Source: Methylibium sp.
Lineage (GTDB): Bacteria > Pseudomonadota > Gammaproteobacteria > Burkholderiales > Burkholderiaceae_C
Direction of reading: 5' to 3'
NCBI RefSeq assembly: GCF_013817345.1
Contig: NZ_JACDCW010000007.1
Coordinates: 1 to 62,081, forward strand
DNA: 62,081 nucleotides
Position 1 is the first letter of the stretch, and the number at the start of each line of letters is the position of its first letter. Under the pieces are notes generated by a model. That model searched no databases, had not been told where the DNA came from, and was given only the letters and a program-made list of their open reading frames with translations. This document shows positions 18,493 to 25,695 of the stretch, in pieces. The position numbers were made by a program, and so were the translations under genes.

Positions 18493-19977
18493 TCACTTGG
18501 TTGCGGGGGCCGGGGCAGCGGCCGGGGTCGCACCTCCCGGCTCCAGCGGTCGGTCCGGCAGGACGACGAGCGCCATGCGAGTGAAGGGGTCGCCGACGGT
18601 GACCGCGAGGCAAGGCTGGCCGCCCGCCGTGGCGCACTCGGCAGCACAAGCCACGATCAGCAGCGCACTCACTGCGTCAACCGCGCCAGTGACGGTGCCG
18701 GCAAGGTGGATGTCTTCGCCGCTGTCCAGGTGCGGCAGCAGGCCGTGCGCGCCACCGTGAAGCTCGGCACCGCGTGCCGTGTGCTGATCGGCGTCACAGG
18801 CCAGCGAGCAGATCGCCTCGCTGGGAAGGCCGCTGGCCGAGAGCGCCTGGCTTATCGCCTGCGAGACGAGATCGCTGCCGATGCGGCCCGGCGCATCGAC
18901 CGACTTGCCTCGGCGCAGCACGGTCGGCCGGTACAGGTGCGGCACCGACCCCTCGGTGTCCGCTGCTGGCCAGTCGGCGCCTGCCAGCACGAGTGCGGCT
19001 GCGGCTTCTCCGGGAATGCGCCCCTTGGGCCGCTTCGCGCTCGAGAACAACGAGCCGCCGCGCTCCATTGCATCAACCGCGTCCTCGCCGATCGCGCTGT
19101 AGCAGGCGGCCACGATCAGTGGTTCGCTGAGCTGCTCGCGTGCCAGTGCTCGGAGCAGACGGTCGGCCTGCAGCAGCAGCTCCTCGCCGGTGTCAGTGCC
19201 CGAGGTCACCTCCAAGCACGCCGCCGGGATCGCCGAAGGCTCTGCCGTGGCGACCACCGCGGTGGCGAAAGCATGACCGAGCGCCTGCTCGAACGGCGTC
19301 CAGTCTGCCGGCAAGCCGATCAGCACGCGCACACGGCACCCGGGCGCTCCACCTGCTGGCGTGGCAAAGCGAGCGGCCCAGGGCGCCAGTGCCATGACGG
19401 CTTGCGACAAAGGCTCCTGCAGCGCTGCGAGAGCGCGCTGCACGTGTTCTTGCGGCACCACGCCGGCCCACTCGGCATGCCGGGCACGCGCGGCCTCCAT
19501 CAGCGATGCCAGCGGTGGCGCAAGAGAAGCGGGATCCAGGACAGCGATGCGTGCGGTGAACACCGGCAGTCCGTCGTCGTCGCGCAGCTCGGGGTCGAGC
19601 GCGGGTCGCGGAGCGCCGTCTTTTGCTGCGGCCAGCAGCTCGGCAGCCGACGTACCGGCCGCGCACATGAGCGACGCGGCAAGCAGTTGCACGGTGGCAT
19701 GGCGCTGCGTATCGTCGTCTGTCCCGGTAGTGCGCGCAGCGGGCACGGCCGAGAGCCCGGCGGCAGCCGCAGCCGCTTGGCGCTGCAACGCGCCACGCGA
19801 AGCCCGTCGCAGCAGCAGCACAAGAGCGAACACCGTGAGCGGCAGGACGCCGAGGTAGATAACGAAGTCGCTCAGGCTCATGTCGCGCGCCGTGACTTCC
19901 CAGCGCCACAGCACCGCAATCCAGACGCCGCAGGTAAGGGCAACGAAAAGAGCCACGCCCTTGAACAGACTGCTCAT
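18493..19977 (-). CDS. T6SS-locus membrane protein with degenerate thiolase/ketosynthase-like region (unknown function)
   Basis: I do not recognise a named family. The 494-aa product has two membrane spans at about residues 5-27 and 37-60 and then a large soluble part. Its C-terminal half reads like a worn ketoacyl-synthase/thiolase fold: RIPGEAAAALVLAG matches the GEGAAALVLE loop, QALSASGLPSEAI the usual helix, and AGTVTGAVDAVSALLIVAC then ALVVL the final beta/alpha core. The nucleophilic Cys and catalytic His motifs are not apparent, so a non-catalytic role is likely. It lies 80 bp upstream of tssM and 46 bp after the PAAR gene, in the same direction, so a T6SS membrane-complex or effector-handling role is inferred. 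Confidence 0.7.
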   Translation of the reverse strand: MSSLFKGVALFVALTCGVWIAVLWRWEVTARDMSLSDFVIYLGVLPLTVFALVLLLRRASRGALQRQAAAAAAGLSAVPAARTTGTDDDTQRHATVQLLAASLMCAAGTSAAELLAAAKDGAPRPALDPELRDDDGLPVFTARIAVLDPASLAPPLASLMEAARARHAEWAGVVPQEHVQRALAALQEPLSQAVMALAPWAARFATPAGGAPGCRVRVLIGLPADWTPFEQALGHAFATAVVATAEPSAIPAACLEVTSGTDTGEELLLQADRLLRALAREQLSEPLIVAACYSAIGEDAVDAMERGGSLFSSAKRPKGRIPGEAAAALVLAGADWPAADTEGSVPHLYRPTVLRRGKSVDAPGRIGSDLVSQAISQALSASGLPSEAICSLACDADQHTARGAELHGGAHGLLPHLDSGEDIHLAGTVTGAVDAVSALLIVACAAECATAGGQPCLAVTVGDPFTRMALVVLPDRPLEPGGATPAAAPAPATK

Positions 19978-20023
19978 GAGACGACGGGCATAGTGCGCAA
20001 CGGCGGTAGCGGCGAAGGACGCA

Positions 20024-20290
20024 TCAGTCGGTCGTCGCGATCTGAGAGGACAGCAATGTGGCCCCGCAAGCCGTCTTGTCGCCGTGACGCGCCGCGGGCC
20101 GGCCGTCGATCATGCAGCTGGGATCCCCGCTGGCAATCACGGTCGTGCCGCCATGGCCCTTCTTCGGACAGGTGACCTGGTCACCCACGCGAGCCATGGG
20201 CTTGCCGGCTGCGTCGGTGCTGGCGGAACCCTGTATCACCTCGCCGCCGTGATCGGTCTTGTCTCCCACCACGATGAACGGTCTGCTCAC
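20024..20290 (-). CDS. PAAR domain protein (T6SS spike tip)
   Basis: An 88-aa stand-alone PAAR protein that caps the VgrG spike and can carry effectors. It shows GDKTDHGGEVIQGS, ARVGDQVTCPKKGHGGTTVI, DGRPAARHGDKTACGATLL and the Pro-Ala-Ala-Arg motif itself (RPAARHGD). The conserved His and Cys residues that would bind the tip zinc are present. There is no C-terminal effector extension, so it is a plain tip protein. No vgrG is in the window. It sits 27 bp after the M15 peptidase gene, same strand. Confidence 0.93.
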   Translation of the reverse strand: MSRPFIVVGDKTDHGGEVIQGSASTDAAGKPMARVGDQVTCPKKGHGGTTVIASGDPSCMIDGRPAARHGDKTACGATLLSSQIATTD

Positions 20291-20317
20291 AGCGCCTCCC
20301 GACGACAGATCGATGAA

Positions 20318-21205
20318 TCAGTGGGCATGTGCTGTCGCCGGTTGATCAGAGCTCAAGCGCCGCGTCATGACGCCCGCGAGTGGCAACTCGACATGGCCGT
20401 AGTCCTTGAGGCTGCGCCACCCCCCGCCCCACACCAGACCGACCGAACGCGCCGCCTCGCCATACCGTGCGTATGCGTCCGCGGCCCAGGGGTCTTGCTC
20501 GGAGATGACGATGCGGCCGTTGCGCACGAAAGCGCAGTCTGCGGCGAGGCCGTACTGGTGCCAGCTCTCGAACGCACCGGCGCGCGTCGTTTGCGGCCCC
20601 AGCCCGGCAAGCTGCTGCTGCCTTTGCGGACTCCGATACCCCTCAAGCAGCACCATTTCGATGCCATGCTTATCTCGCATCAACTTGAAAACGACGAGCA
20701 ATCGCTGCCGAAACTCGGAATTCATGAGCTCCCACTGTCGGCTGGCGCCGTGGATGAGCGGTCGTGCATGCTCGACTTCGCGGGTGGCGAACCACGCCGG
20801 CGGCAACAGGGGCGGCGGCACGAGCTGTTCACCTTCGAGGAGAACGGCGATGTGTTGATTGACTTCGCGGCTCACGCGGTGGTCGTAGCCGTCGAGTTGT
20901 AGAAAACCGCGCAAAGCCAGGACCAGTGGCAGCAGGGGCGCAACGATCAGCAGCACAACTGCGGCTGGCATCCAGCGGCGGTAAGGCGCCAACCCCTCGC
21001 ACGCTTGCGTCGATTGCTTGCTCAGCGCACGCAGCATGCGGTTGGCGCTGCGGTGCCCCCGTGCGGCGATAGAGCGGCGAACCGCTGCGCCGTTGCGGAT
21101 GATCCGCTGCGTCCATCCGAGCGCTTGAGCGCGCGGTCCAGGCAACAGCAGGAATGCAAGTGCCGCGGTGGCAAGCGTGAAGTACAGAACGACAGCGAAA
21201 ATCAT
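20318..21205 (-). CDS. membrane-anchored M15 family peptidoglycan peptidase (TagX-like)
   Basis: A 295-aa protein with two hydrophobic segments, an N-terminal one (about 1-22) and a second near residues 72-95, then a periplasmic D,D/L,D-peptidase of the M15 (VanY/endolysin) type. The zinc-site motif SWHQYGLAAD (SxHxxGxAxD) is near residue 215 and the second metal/base motif YGHVEL near 270; the leading GYRSP loop is also present. In Acinetobacter, the L,D-endopeptidase TagX is thought to open the cell wall for T6SS assembly. This gene's place at the head of the T6SS unit suggests the same job. The start ATG at 21205 begins the membrane span. Confidence 0.82.
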   Translation of the reverse strand: MIFAVVLYFTLATAALAFLLLPGPRAQALGWTQRIIRNGAAVRRSIAARGHRSANRMLRALSKQSTQACEGLAPYRRWMPAAVVLLIVAPLLPLVLALRGFLQLDGYDHRVSREVNQHIAVLLEGEQLVPPPLLPPAWFATREVEHARPLIHGASRQWELMNSEFRQRLLVVFKLMRDKHGIEMVLLEGYRSPQRQQQLAGLGPQTTRAGAFESWHQYGLAADCAFVRNGRIVISEQDPWAADAYARYGEAARSVGLVWGGGWRSLKDYGHVELPLAGVMTRRLSSDQPATAHAH

Positions 21206-21411
21206 GCGTTCAGTGCACGTTCGGCAGACCAAAGGACGGCGGAGTATGCCGACGTGTCCATCGCACAGGCATCCCTCTTTAAGGTGACGCACCGAAACGA
21301 CTCGTGATCGAAAGCGAACCCTAAAATTTTGCCTCGCTTGTCCGCGCGTGTGGGCTGGTGAACGAGCCGCGTGCACCTCGTGCGCGACAACGACGATGCC
21401 TGGAGCCCTCC

Positions 21412-22332
21412 TTGCCTTCTCCCACAGATGACCACGCCGAGGCACTTTCGCCGTCGGGCCGCACCGCCCGGCCGAGCTTGACCGAAGATCTTGCAGCGCC
21501 ACGCGGCGCCACGAACAGCGACGCCCTGCGGATGCTCGACGAGTTGGAATCCGTCGTCAGGCCGAGCGCACGCCGGTCCGCCCGCCGGGGTTCCGGCTGG
21601 CTCCTTGCGACCGTGCTGTCCGTGGCGGCGCTTGCCGCAAGCTGGTGGTGGAGTCAGCAGCGCGAGGCGAACCCGTCGCTGTTGCTCGACCGGGGCCACG
21701 AGGGCGTATTTGCGAGCCCGCCGGGCATCGAGAAGCGCCGGACGGCTGCATACGCAAGTGCGGCGCCGGTCGCCGTGACGGCCGCACGCATCGAAGCGCT
21801 ACCCGAGAAGGCGTCCGCGCAGCACACAGCAGCGGTCGCCTCTGCCGAGACGCCAGCAAGTGCGACCGCGCTTGCGGCGCCGCCCTTGACGACTGCCGCG
21901 GTGCAGGCCTCGGGGTTTCAAACCGGGCAAAAGGTCAAGGCTTTCCCTCGGCCTTCGGCGACCGGCAATGTAGCCGAACCGAAGCGCGTGCAGAGAGCCG
22001 AGCCTGCCGCGCCAGTGCGCCGTATCGCCTCAACTTCCGCATCGGCCACGCTCACCCGCGCCAATTCGCAAACACCGAATCCGGTCGGCAACCGACCGGA
22101 TGCTGACGTACTGCTGCTTTCCGCTTTGCTCGAGCACGTTTCGAGCGAAGGTCAAGGTGATCCGCATGCCTCGCCTCACTCGGTGACGCTTGCGCAAGTA
22201 GTGAGACGCTGCGAGTTGCACAGTGGCAAGAGCACCGCGCAGGCTCTCGAATGCCGGCAGCGCATTTGCCAAGGCTACTGGGGCAAAGCCGAAGCCTGCC
22301 CGGCGCGACTGGCTCCCAAAAAGAAGAGCTGA
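21412..22332 (+). CDS. single-span membrane protein of unknown function beside the T6SS locus
   Basis: Not recognised. The 306-aa product has a short cytoplasmic N-terminus (RMLDELESVVRPS) and one membrane span near residues 60-80 (GWLLATVLSVAALAASWWW). A long Ala/Thr-rich, low-complexity periplasmic stretch follows. The C-terminal Cys-rich segment (CELHSGKSTAQALECRQRIC) has four cysteines that could form disulfides. I chose TTG 21412 because GGAG lies 7 nt upstream; GTG 21358 would add 18 residues. It is divergent from the M15 gene across about 200 bp that probably holds both promoters. Confidence 0.6.
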   Translation: MPSPTDDHAEALSPSGRTARPSLTEDLAAPRGATNSDALRMLDELESVVRPSARRSARRGSGWLLATVLSVAALAASWWWSQQREANPSLLLDRGHEGVFASPPGIEKRRTAAYASAAPVAVTAARIEALPEKASAQHTAAVASAETPASATALAAPPLTTAAVQASGFQTGQKVKAFPRPSATGNVAEPKRVQRAEPAAPVRRIASTSASATLTRANSQTPNPVGNRPDADVLLLSALLEHVSSEGQGDPHASPHSVTLAQVVRRCELHSGKSTAQALECRQRICQGYWGKAEACPARLAPKKKS

Positions 22333-22398
22333 GCTCCGTTTTGGCCCTCGCCGAGTCAAACCTGCGTTTCGACGGCCACCGCGAGTACCGCTATCCGC

Positions 22399-23274
22399 TC
22401 AGGAAGGCTTTCCTGGCCACACCGACCGGTTCAACCGATCGATGATGCCCGCTTCCTCAGGTTCGGAAAACGCGAATGGATACAAAGACTTCTCGCAAGC
22501 AGCTTGCTCAGGGCGCCCACCTAAGCGGCGAATCTGCTCGCGCGTGTAGTTGAGATCCAAAGACAGCAGCACGGCCGGCGCACTGACACGGCGGTTGAGC
22601 CGCTCGGCACCGAGAATCTGACATCCGAGCATGCGCCGGTAATACGCAACGTGACGCGGGTTCACCTCCATGAGCAACATGTCGAAGCCTCTTATGCGAT
22701 GCGCAATCGTATAGGCGACATGAAACAAAGAAGCCAGTACATGCTTGGAGCCTGCCGTTGCTCCCATGGCAAGCTTGGTGAATTCGCAGATCCGTATTCC
22801 GTTTTTTCGGAGGGCTTGTACCTCCGAGCAGAACGCGTCCTCTGCATATAGCCCATCTGCGCCATCTAGTCCGACGGTAATGGTGCCGATGACCTCGTCT
22901 TCCTCGGTGGCACAGAGCGTGATCCGGTGTCCTGCCTGTTCCGTAGGAAGAGCAACATTCTGATAGCCGCGCCATTCATACCGGCGCTTGATCAGAATAT
23001 TGGTGGAGCTCCTCTGCCCGTGATCATCGGCGGCCCTGATTTTGAAATGGCGCGAAGTGTCCTCATCGCGGGACGGCTCACCACCGACGAAGGCTCGCGG
23101 ATGTAGATAGGACTCCGCGATGATTGGGTTGGCTATGGCGGTCAAGAGGCGCTCTCGGAGTTGCGATCCGGAGTGTGCAGTCGCAACTCTCGACGATGTG
23201 TATCGACACTTAACGTCTTCGAACCCCTCTCCAGTAAAAATCCGTGTTGAACCTTCGTAAGACCTTGTCGCCAA
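22399..23274 (-). CDS. N-acyl amino acid synthase FeeM-like (GNAT fold)
   Basis: FeeM-type enzymes join long-chain acyl groups from acyl carrier protein to an amino acid. The product is 291 aa. The middle part has the family layout: IKRRYEWRGYQNV, then the GNAT core ATEEDEVIGTITVGLDGADG, the LYAEDAFCSEVQALRKNG helix, ICEFTKLAM, and MEVNPRHVAYYRRMLGCQ. No ATG is available upstream of the conserved part. The frame opens at a TTG (23274) with GGAA 7 nt before it, so the N-terminus is uncertain. No acyl carrier protein or exosortase gene lies nearby. It is the last chromosomal gene before the island. Confidence 0.72.
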   Translation of the reverse strand: MATRSYEGSTRIFTGEGFEDVKCRYTSSRVATAHSGSQLRERLLTAIANPIIAESYLHPRAFVGGEPSRDEDTSRHFKIRAADDHGQRSSTNILIKRRYEWRGYQNVALPTEQAGHRITLCATEEDEVIGTITVGLDGADGLYAEDAFCSEVQALRKNGIRICEFTKLAMGATAGSKHVLASLFHVAYTIAHRIRGFDMLLMEVNPRHVAYYRRMLGCQILGAERLNRRVSAPAVLLSLDLNYTREQIRRLGGRPEQAACEKSLYPFAFSEPEEAGIIDRLNRSVWPGKPS

Positions 23275-23439
23275 ACGAAATTCCGCAAAGGACGGAATTG
23301 CGAATGCTTACAAAAACGAGTGATGAACGGCACCATCAACTGGTGTCAAGGCCGTTCCGGAGTTCCGGAATCCGCAGTGCATGCACTCGATCATCACGCG
23401 ATGGACACTTCGCCCTTCATCAAGGGAGCGCCCAGACGA

Positions 23440-23471
23440 AAGGGGTTAGCACCTTCAGGTACTAACCCCTT
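23440..23471 (-). terminator. hairpin, probably the original tRNA-Asp terminator
   Basis: A perfect 10-bp stem (AAGGGGTTAG / CTAACCCCTT) with a 12-nt loop. Read on the minus strand it is followed by TTTCGTCT. It lies 6 bp outside the attL core, where the end of the tRNA-Asp transcript would have been before the island inserted. It may now serve the FeeM-like gene region or be idle. Confidence 0.55.
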
Positions 23472-23476
23472 GATTA

Positions 23477-23495
23477 CTGGCGGAGTGGACGGGAC
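23477..23495. repeat. attL core: 19-bp direct repeat of the tRNA-Asp 3' end
   Basis: CTGGCGGAGTGGACGGGAC is identical to 41707-41725, where it forms the 3' end of tRNA-Asp including the encoded CCA. It is the left boundary of the island, with the integrase gene 112 bp inside. Confidence 0.9.
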
Positions 23496-23523
23496 ACTCG
23501 TCACCGAAACCAAAATCAGGCAC

Positions 23524-23537
23524 TCTACCTAGGTAGA
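23524..23537. promoter_or_regulatory. 14-bp perfect palindrome in the attL arm
   Basis: TCTACCTAGGTAGA reads the same on both strands and lies between the attL core and the tandem arm motif, about 70 bp before the integrase start. It could be an operator for integrase control or a site for an accessory factor. No function is shown by the sequence itself. Confidence 0.4.
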
Positions 23538-23554
23538 CAGTCACGAAATGGCCC

Positions 23555-23582
23555 CAGCGTGGGGTAAATATGTGGGGTAAAT
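23555..23582. repeat. left integrase arm-type site: tandem GTGGGGTAAAT
   Basis: Two GTGGGGTAAAT units separated by 2 nt, inside a 28-bp block. The block recurs near the right end (41619-41646) in the same orientation with only the 2 spacer bases changed. Its distance from the core (59 bp) matches the right side (60 bp). This is the pattern of tyrosine-integrase arm sites. Confidence 0.7.
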
Positions 23583-23607
23583 TCAGCGTTCCAACAAGGA
23601 GCCCCGA

Positions 23608-24843
23608 ATGAGCCACATCGAGCTGCGCCGCAATCTTTGGTATGCCGTGCTGTCGGTCCCCGACGACGTTCGACACATCATCGGCAAGCGGCGATTCAGC
23701 CAGTCCACCAAGACCGCCGACAAGCGAGAAGCCATCCTTCGGGCTGGCCTGCTGGTGCCCGGATGGAAGGCGGAGACCGAGAAGGCGCGAGGCAAGCTGC
23801 CCGATCCGAAGGCAACCTTCTGGGACAACCTGCGGCAGGGTCACATGACGGCCAACAGCGAGGCCGAAGCGATTGCCATTGAAGACGTGATCGAGAAGGC
23901 CGTGTCGAAGATCGCGGACCGTGAGCAGGCTTCGGCACGATGGAAGCATGCCACCGGACAGACCACTCCCCTCGCCCCTCTGGTGGCAGCCTGGAAGGAA
24001 AGCCTTCGGGTGTCGCTAAAGACCATCGACCAGAGGCACCGCGACGTGCTGCGCATGACTGACCACTTCGTGAACCTGGAGGCCCTGGAGCCCCAGGCAG
24101 TGAAGGCATGGACTGACAAGCTCATGCAGGGCGGCGCGACCAAGGCCACGATGGCCCGCATCGGGGAAGGCTGCCGGTCACTGTGGGCGTACCTGCGCAT
24201 GTCGGGGACTGTGACGATGATCGCCCCCGACCCCTTCGACGGCTCCTTCAAGCTGGCCGGGAAGGTCGCCAAGAGCAACACCCAGGACCGGCAGGCATTC
24301 ACGGCCGACGAACTGGCCCAGGTCTATGACGTCGCGGCAGACGATCAACCGCTGGCCGACCTAATCGCACTGGGCGCCTACACCGGGGCCCGGATCGAGT
24401 CGCTGTGCGCCCTCACCCTTGAGACCTCGAAGGATGGCGTATTCCTGTTCGATGACAAGACCGACGCGGGCGAGAGGCAGGTCCCCATTCACCCGAAGCT
24501 GAAGGCCCTGGTGAAGCGCCTTCAGAGTAACTCTGCTGATGGGTTCCTGATCCCCTCGACCTCGGCCAGCAAGTACGGGGTTCGATCTGATCCGTTGTCC
24601 AAGAGGTTCGGCCGACTGAAGGAGTCCATAAGCTTCGGCCCTGGCCATGTCTTCCACTCGATCCGCAAGACCGTGGCGACCATGCTGGAGCAGGCAGGGG
24701 TGCCCGAAGGCGTAGCTGCGGACATCCTGGGACACGAGAAGGCGACCATGAGCTATGGCCTGTATTCGGCCGGGTCGAGCATGGCCCAGAAGCTGAGGGC
24801 TATCAGCAAGGTGACCTATCCGAGCCAGTTGGACAAGCCTTGA
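23608..24843 (+). CDS. int: tyrosine-type site-specific integrase of the island
   Basis: A 411-aa integrase expected to recombine the tRNA-Asp attB with the island attP. The N-terminal part (MSHIELRRNLWYAVLSVPDD and HIIGKRRFSQSTKTADKREA) resembles the N-terminal DUF6538-type region of island integrases, followed by a SAM-like core-binding domain. Catalytic residues are visible: LGAYTGARIESLCAL (Arg), HVFHSIRKT (HxxR), ILGHEKATMSYGLYS (His and the Tyr nucleophile near 384). AAGGAG precedes the ATG. It points inward from attL. No excisionase gene was recognised. Confidence 0.95.
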   Translation: MSHIELRRNLWYAVLSVPDDVRHIIGKRRFSQSTKTADKREAILRAGLLVPGWKAETEKARGKLPDPKATFWDNLRQGHMTANSEAEAIAIEDVIEKAVSKIADREQASARWKHATGQTTPLAPLVAAWKESLRVSLKTIDQRHRDVLRMTDHFVNLEALEPQAVKAWTDKLMQGGATKATMARIGEGCRSLWAYLRMSGTVTMIAPDPFDGSFKLAGKVAKSNTQDRQAFTADELAQVYDVAADDQPLADLIALGAYTGARIESLCALTLETSKDGVFLFDDKTDAGERQVPIHPKLKALVKRLQSNSADGFLIPSTSASKYGVRSDPLSKRFGRLKESISFGPGHVFHSIRKTVATMLEQAGVPEGVAADILGHEKATMSYGLYSAGSSMAQKLRAISKVTYPSQLDKP

Positions 24844-24877
24844 TGCCCCAGGAGAGCAGCGTCGGCTGAACGATTCG

Positions 24878-25639
24878 TCAAACTGAACTCTGCACTTTTG
24901 GAGAAGGGTGGCCATTGGCCGCTTCGTACTCGGCCAGAAACCTGTACAACACCTCCACATGCTGAGCATCACCGAACGCTTTGGCGGCCGCAATCGTAGC
25001 CGTGAGGCCGCGATAGATGTAGTTCTCGGCGCCTCGGGCGCAGGCGGCAATGCGCGGCGTGCCCATCATCCCCTCGACATGGAAGGACAGATTCTCGCCC
25101 CCGTACATGTCCATGATGCATTCAGAGTTGGCGTGTACGTAACCCGAATACGCGGTTCCGACCGCTTCGCCAGCAACCAGGGCCTGGGATGCTTTTACGC
25201 CCTTCCCGAGGACGTTCATCGTATGAGCGCGAATCTTCTTTCGGGGAACCAAGTCTGGCTTCTGGATTTCGAGGGAGCCCTCATGACGCGAGAACACTAA
25301 ATCCGAGTAGAAAGCCTTTAGGTACCTCTCGTGCCGCTCAGATCGAGCGCCGTTTGTCTCCGCTATGGCGAGAAACATTATGTCCTCTTGGATTTCATCC
25401 AGGGTGCGGAGCAGGACACCGACCTCCTGCACATAGCCTGCTTGCAGCAGGACAAATACCGCGTTGAGTCCGCTGACATTGCGAGCCAGTTTCTGGACGA
25501 TTGCCTCGTGGATGCCTCTGTTTGCATACCGCCAGACGAAAGAACCCTTGTGAGCGACTCTCTGCGGGGAGGTTACCGATCCTTCCATTCGGCGGAATGC
25601 CCCGGTCATCACGACAACGGCCTTTTCTTCAAGCGGCAT
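24878..25639 (-). CDS. helical accessory protein downstream of hsdR (DUF5677/HEPN-like, unknown function)
   Basis: Not firmly recognised. The 253-aa product appears all-helical. The segments LLQAGYVQEVGVLLRTLDEI and SGYVHANSECIMDMYGG recall DUF5677-type and other HEPN-like proteins in defence islands, but no clear Rx4-6H RNase motif is seen. It starts 57 bp after hsdR in the same direction, so it is probably the fourth gene of the restriction operon. ATG 25639 has AGAGG about 9 nt upstream; ATG 25609 behind GAAAAGG is an alternative. Its stop converges on the integrase stop 34 bp away. Confidence 0.6.
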   Translation of the reverse strand: MPLEEKAVVVMTGAFRRMEGSVTSPQRVAHKGSFVWRYANRGIHEAIVQKLARNVSGLNAVFVLLQAGYVQEVGVLLRTLDEIQEDIMFLAIAETNGARSERHERYLKAFYSDLVFSRHEGSLEIQKPDLVPRKKIRAHTMNVLGKGVKASQALVAGEAVGTAYSGYVHANSECIMDMYGGENLSFHVEGMMGTPRIAACARGAENYIYRGLTATIAAAKAFGDAQHVEVLYRFLAEYEAANGHPSPKVQSSV

Positions 25640-25695
25640 GTGCGACGCCTCTATCCGATGTGTGGGTGCAGTGTTGCTTCATTCAGCGTACCCCG

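Larger units (their letters stand above)
23275..23607. other. intergenic region with displaced tRNA terminator, attL and integrase leader
   Basis: This 333-bp stretch holds no convincing gene. From left to right it contains the presumed leader of the FeeM-like gene, a hairpin (23440-23471), the attL core (23477-23495), a 14-bp palindrome (23524-23537), a tandem GTGGGGTAAAT pair (23555-23582) and the integrase ribosome site AAGGAG. Confidence 0.7.
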
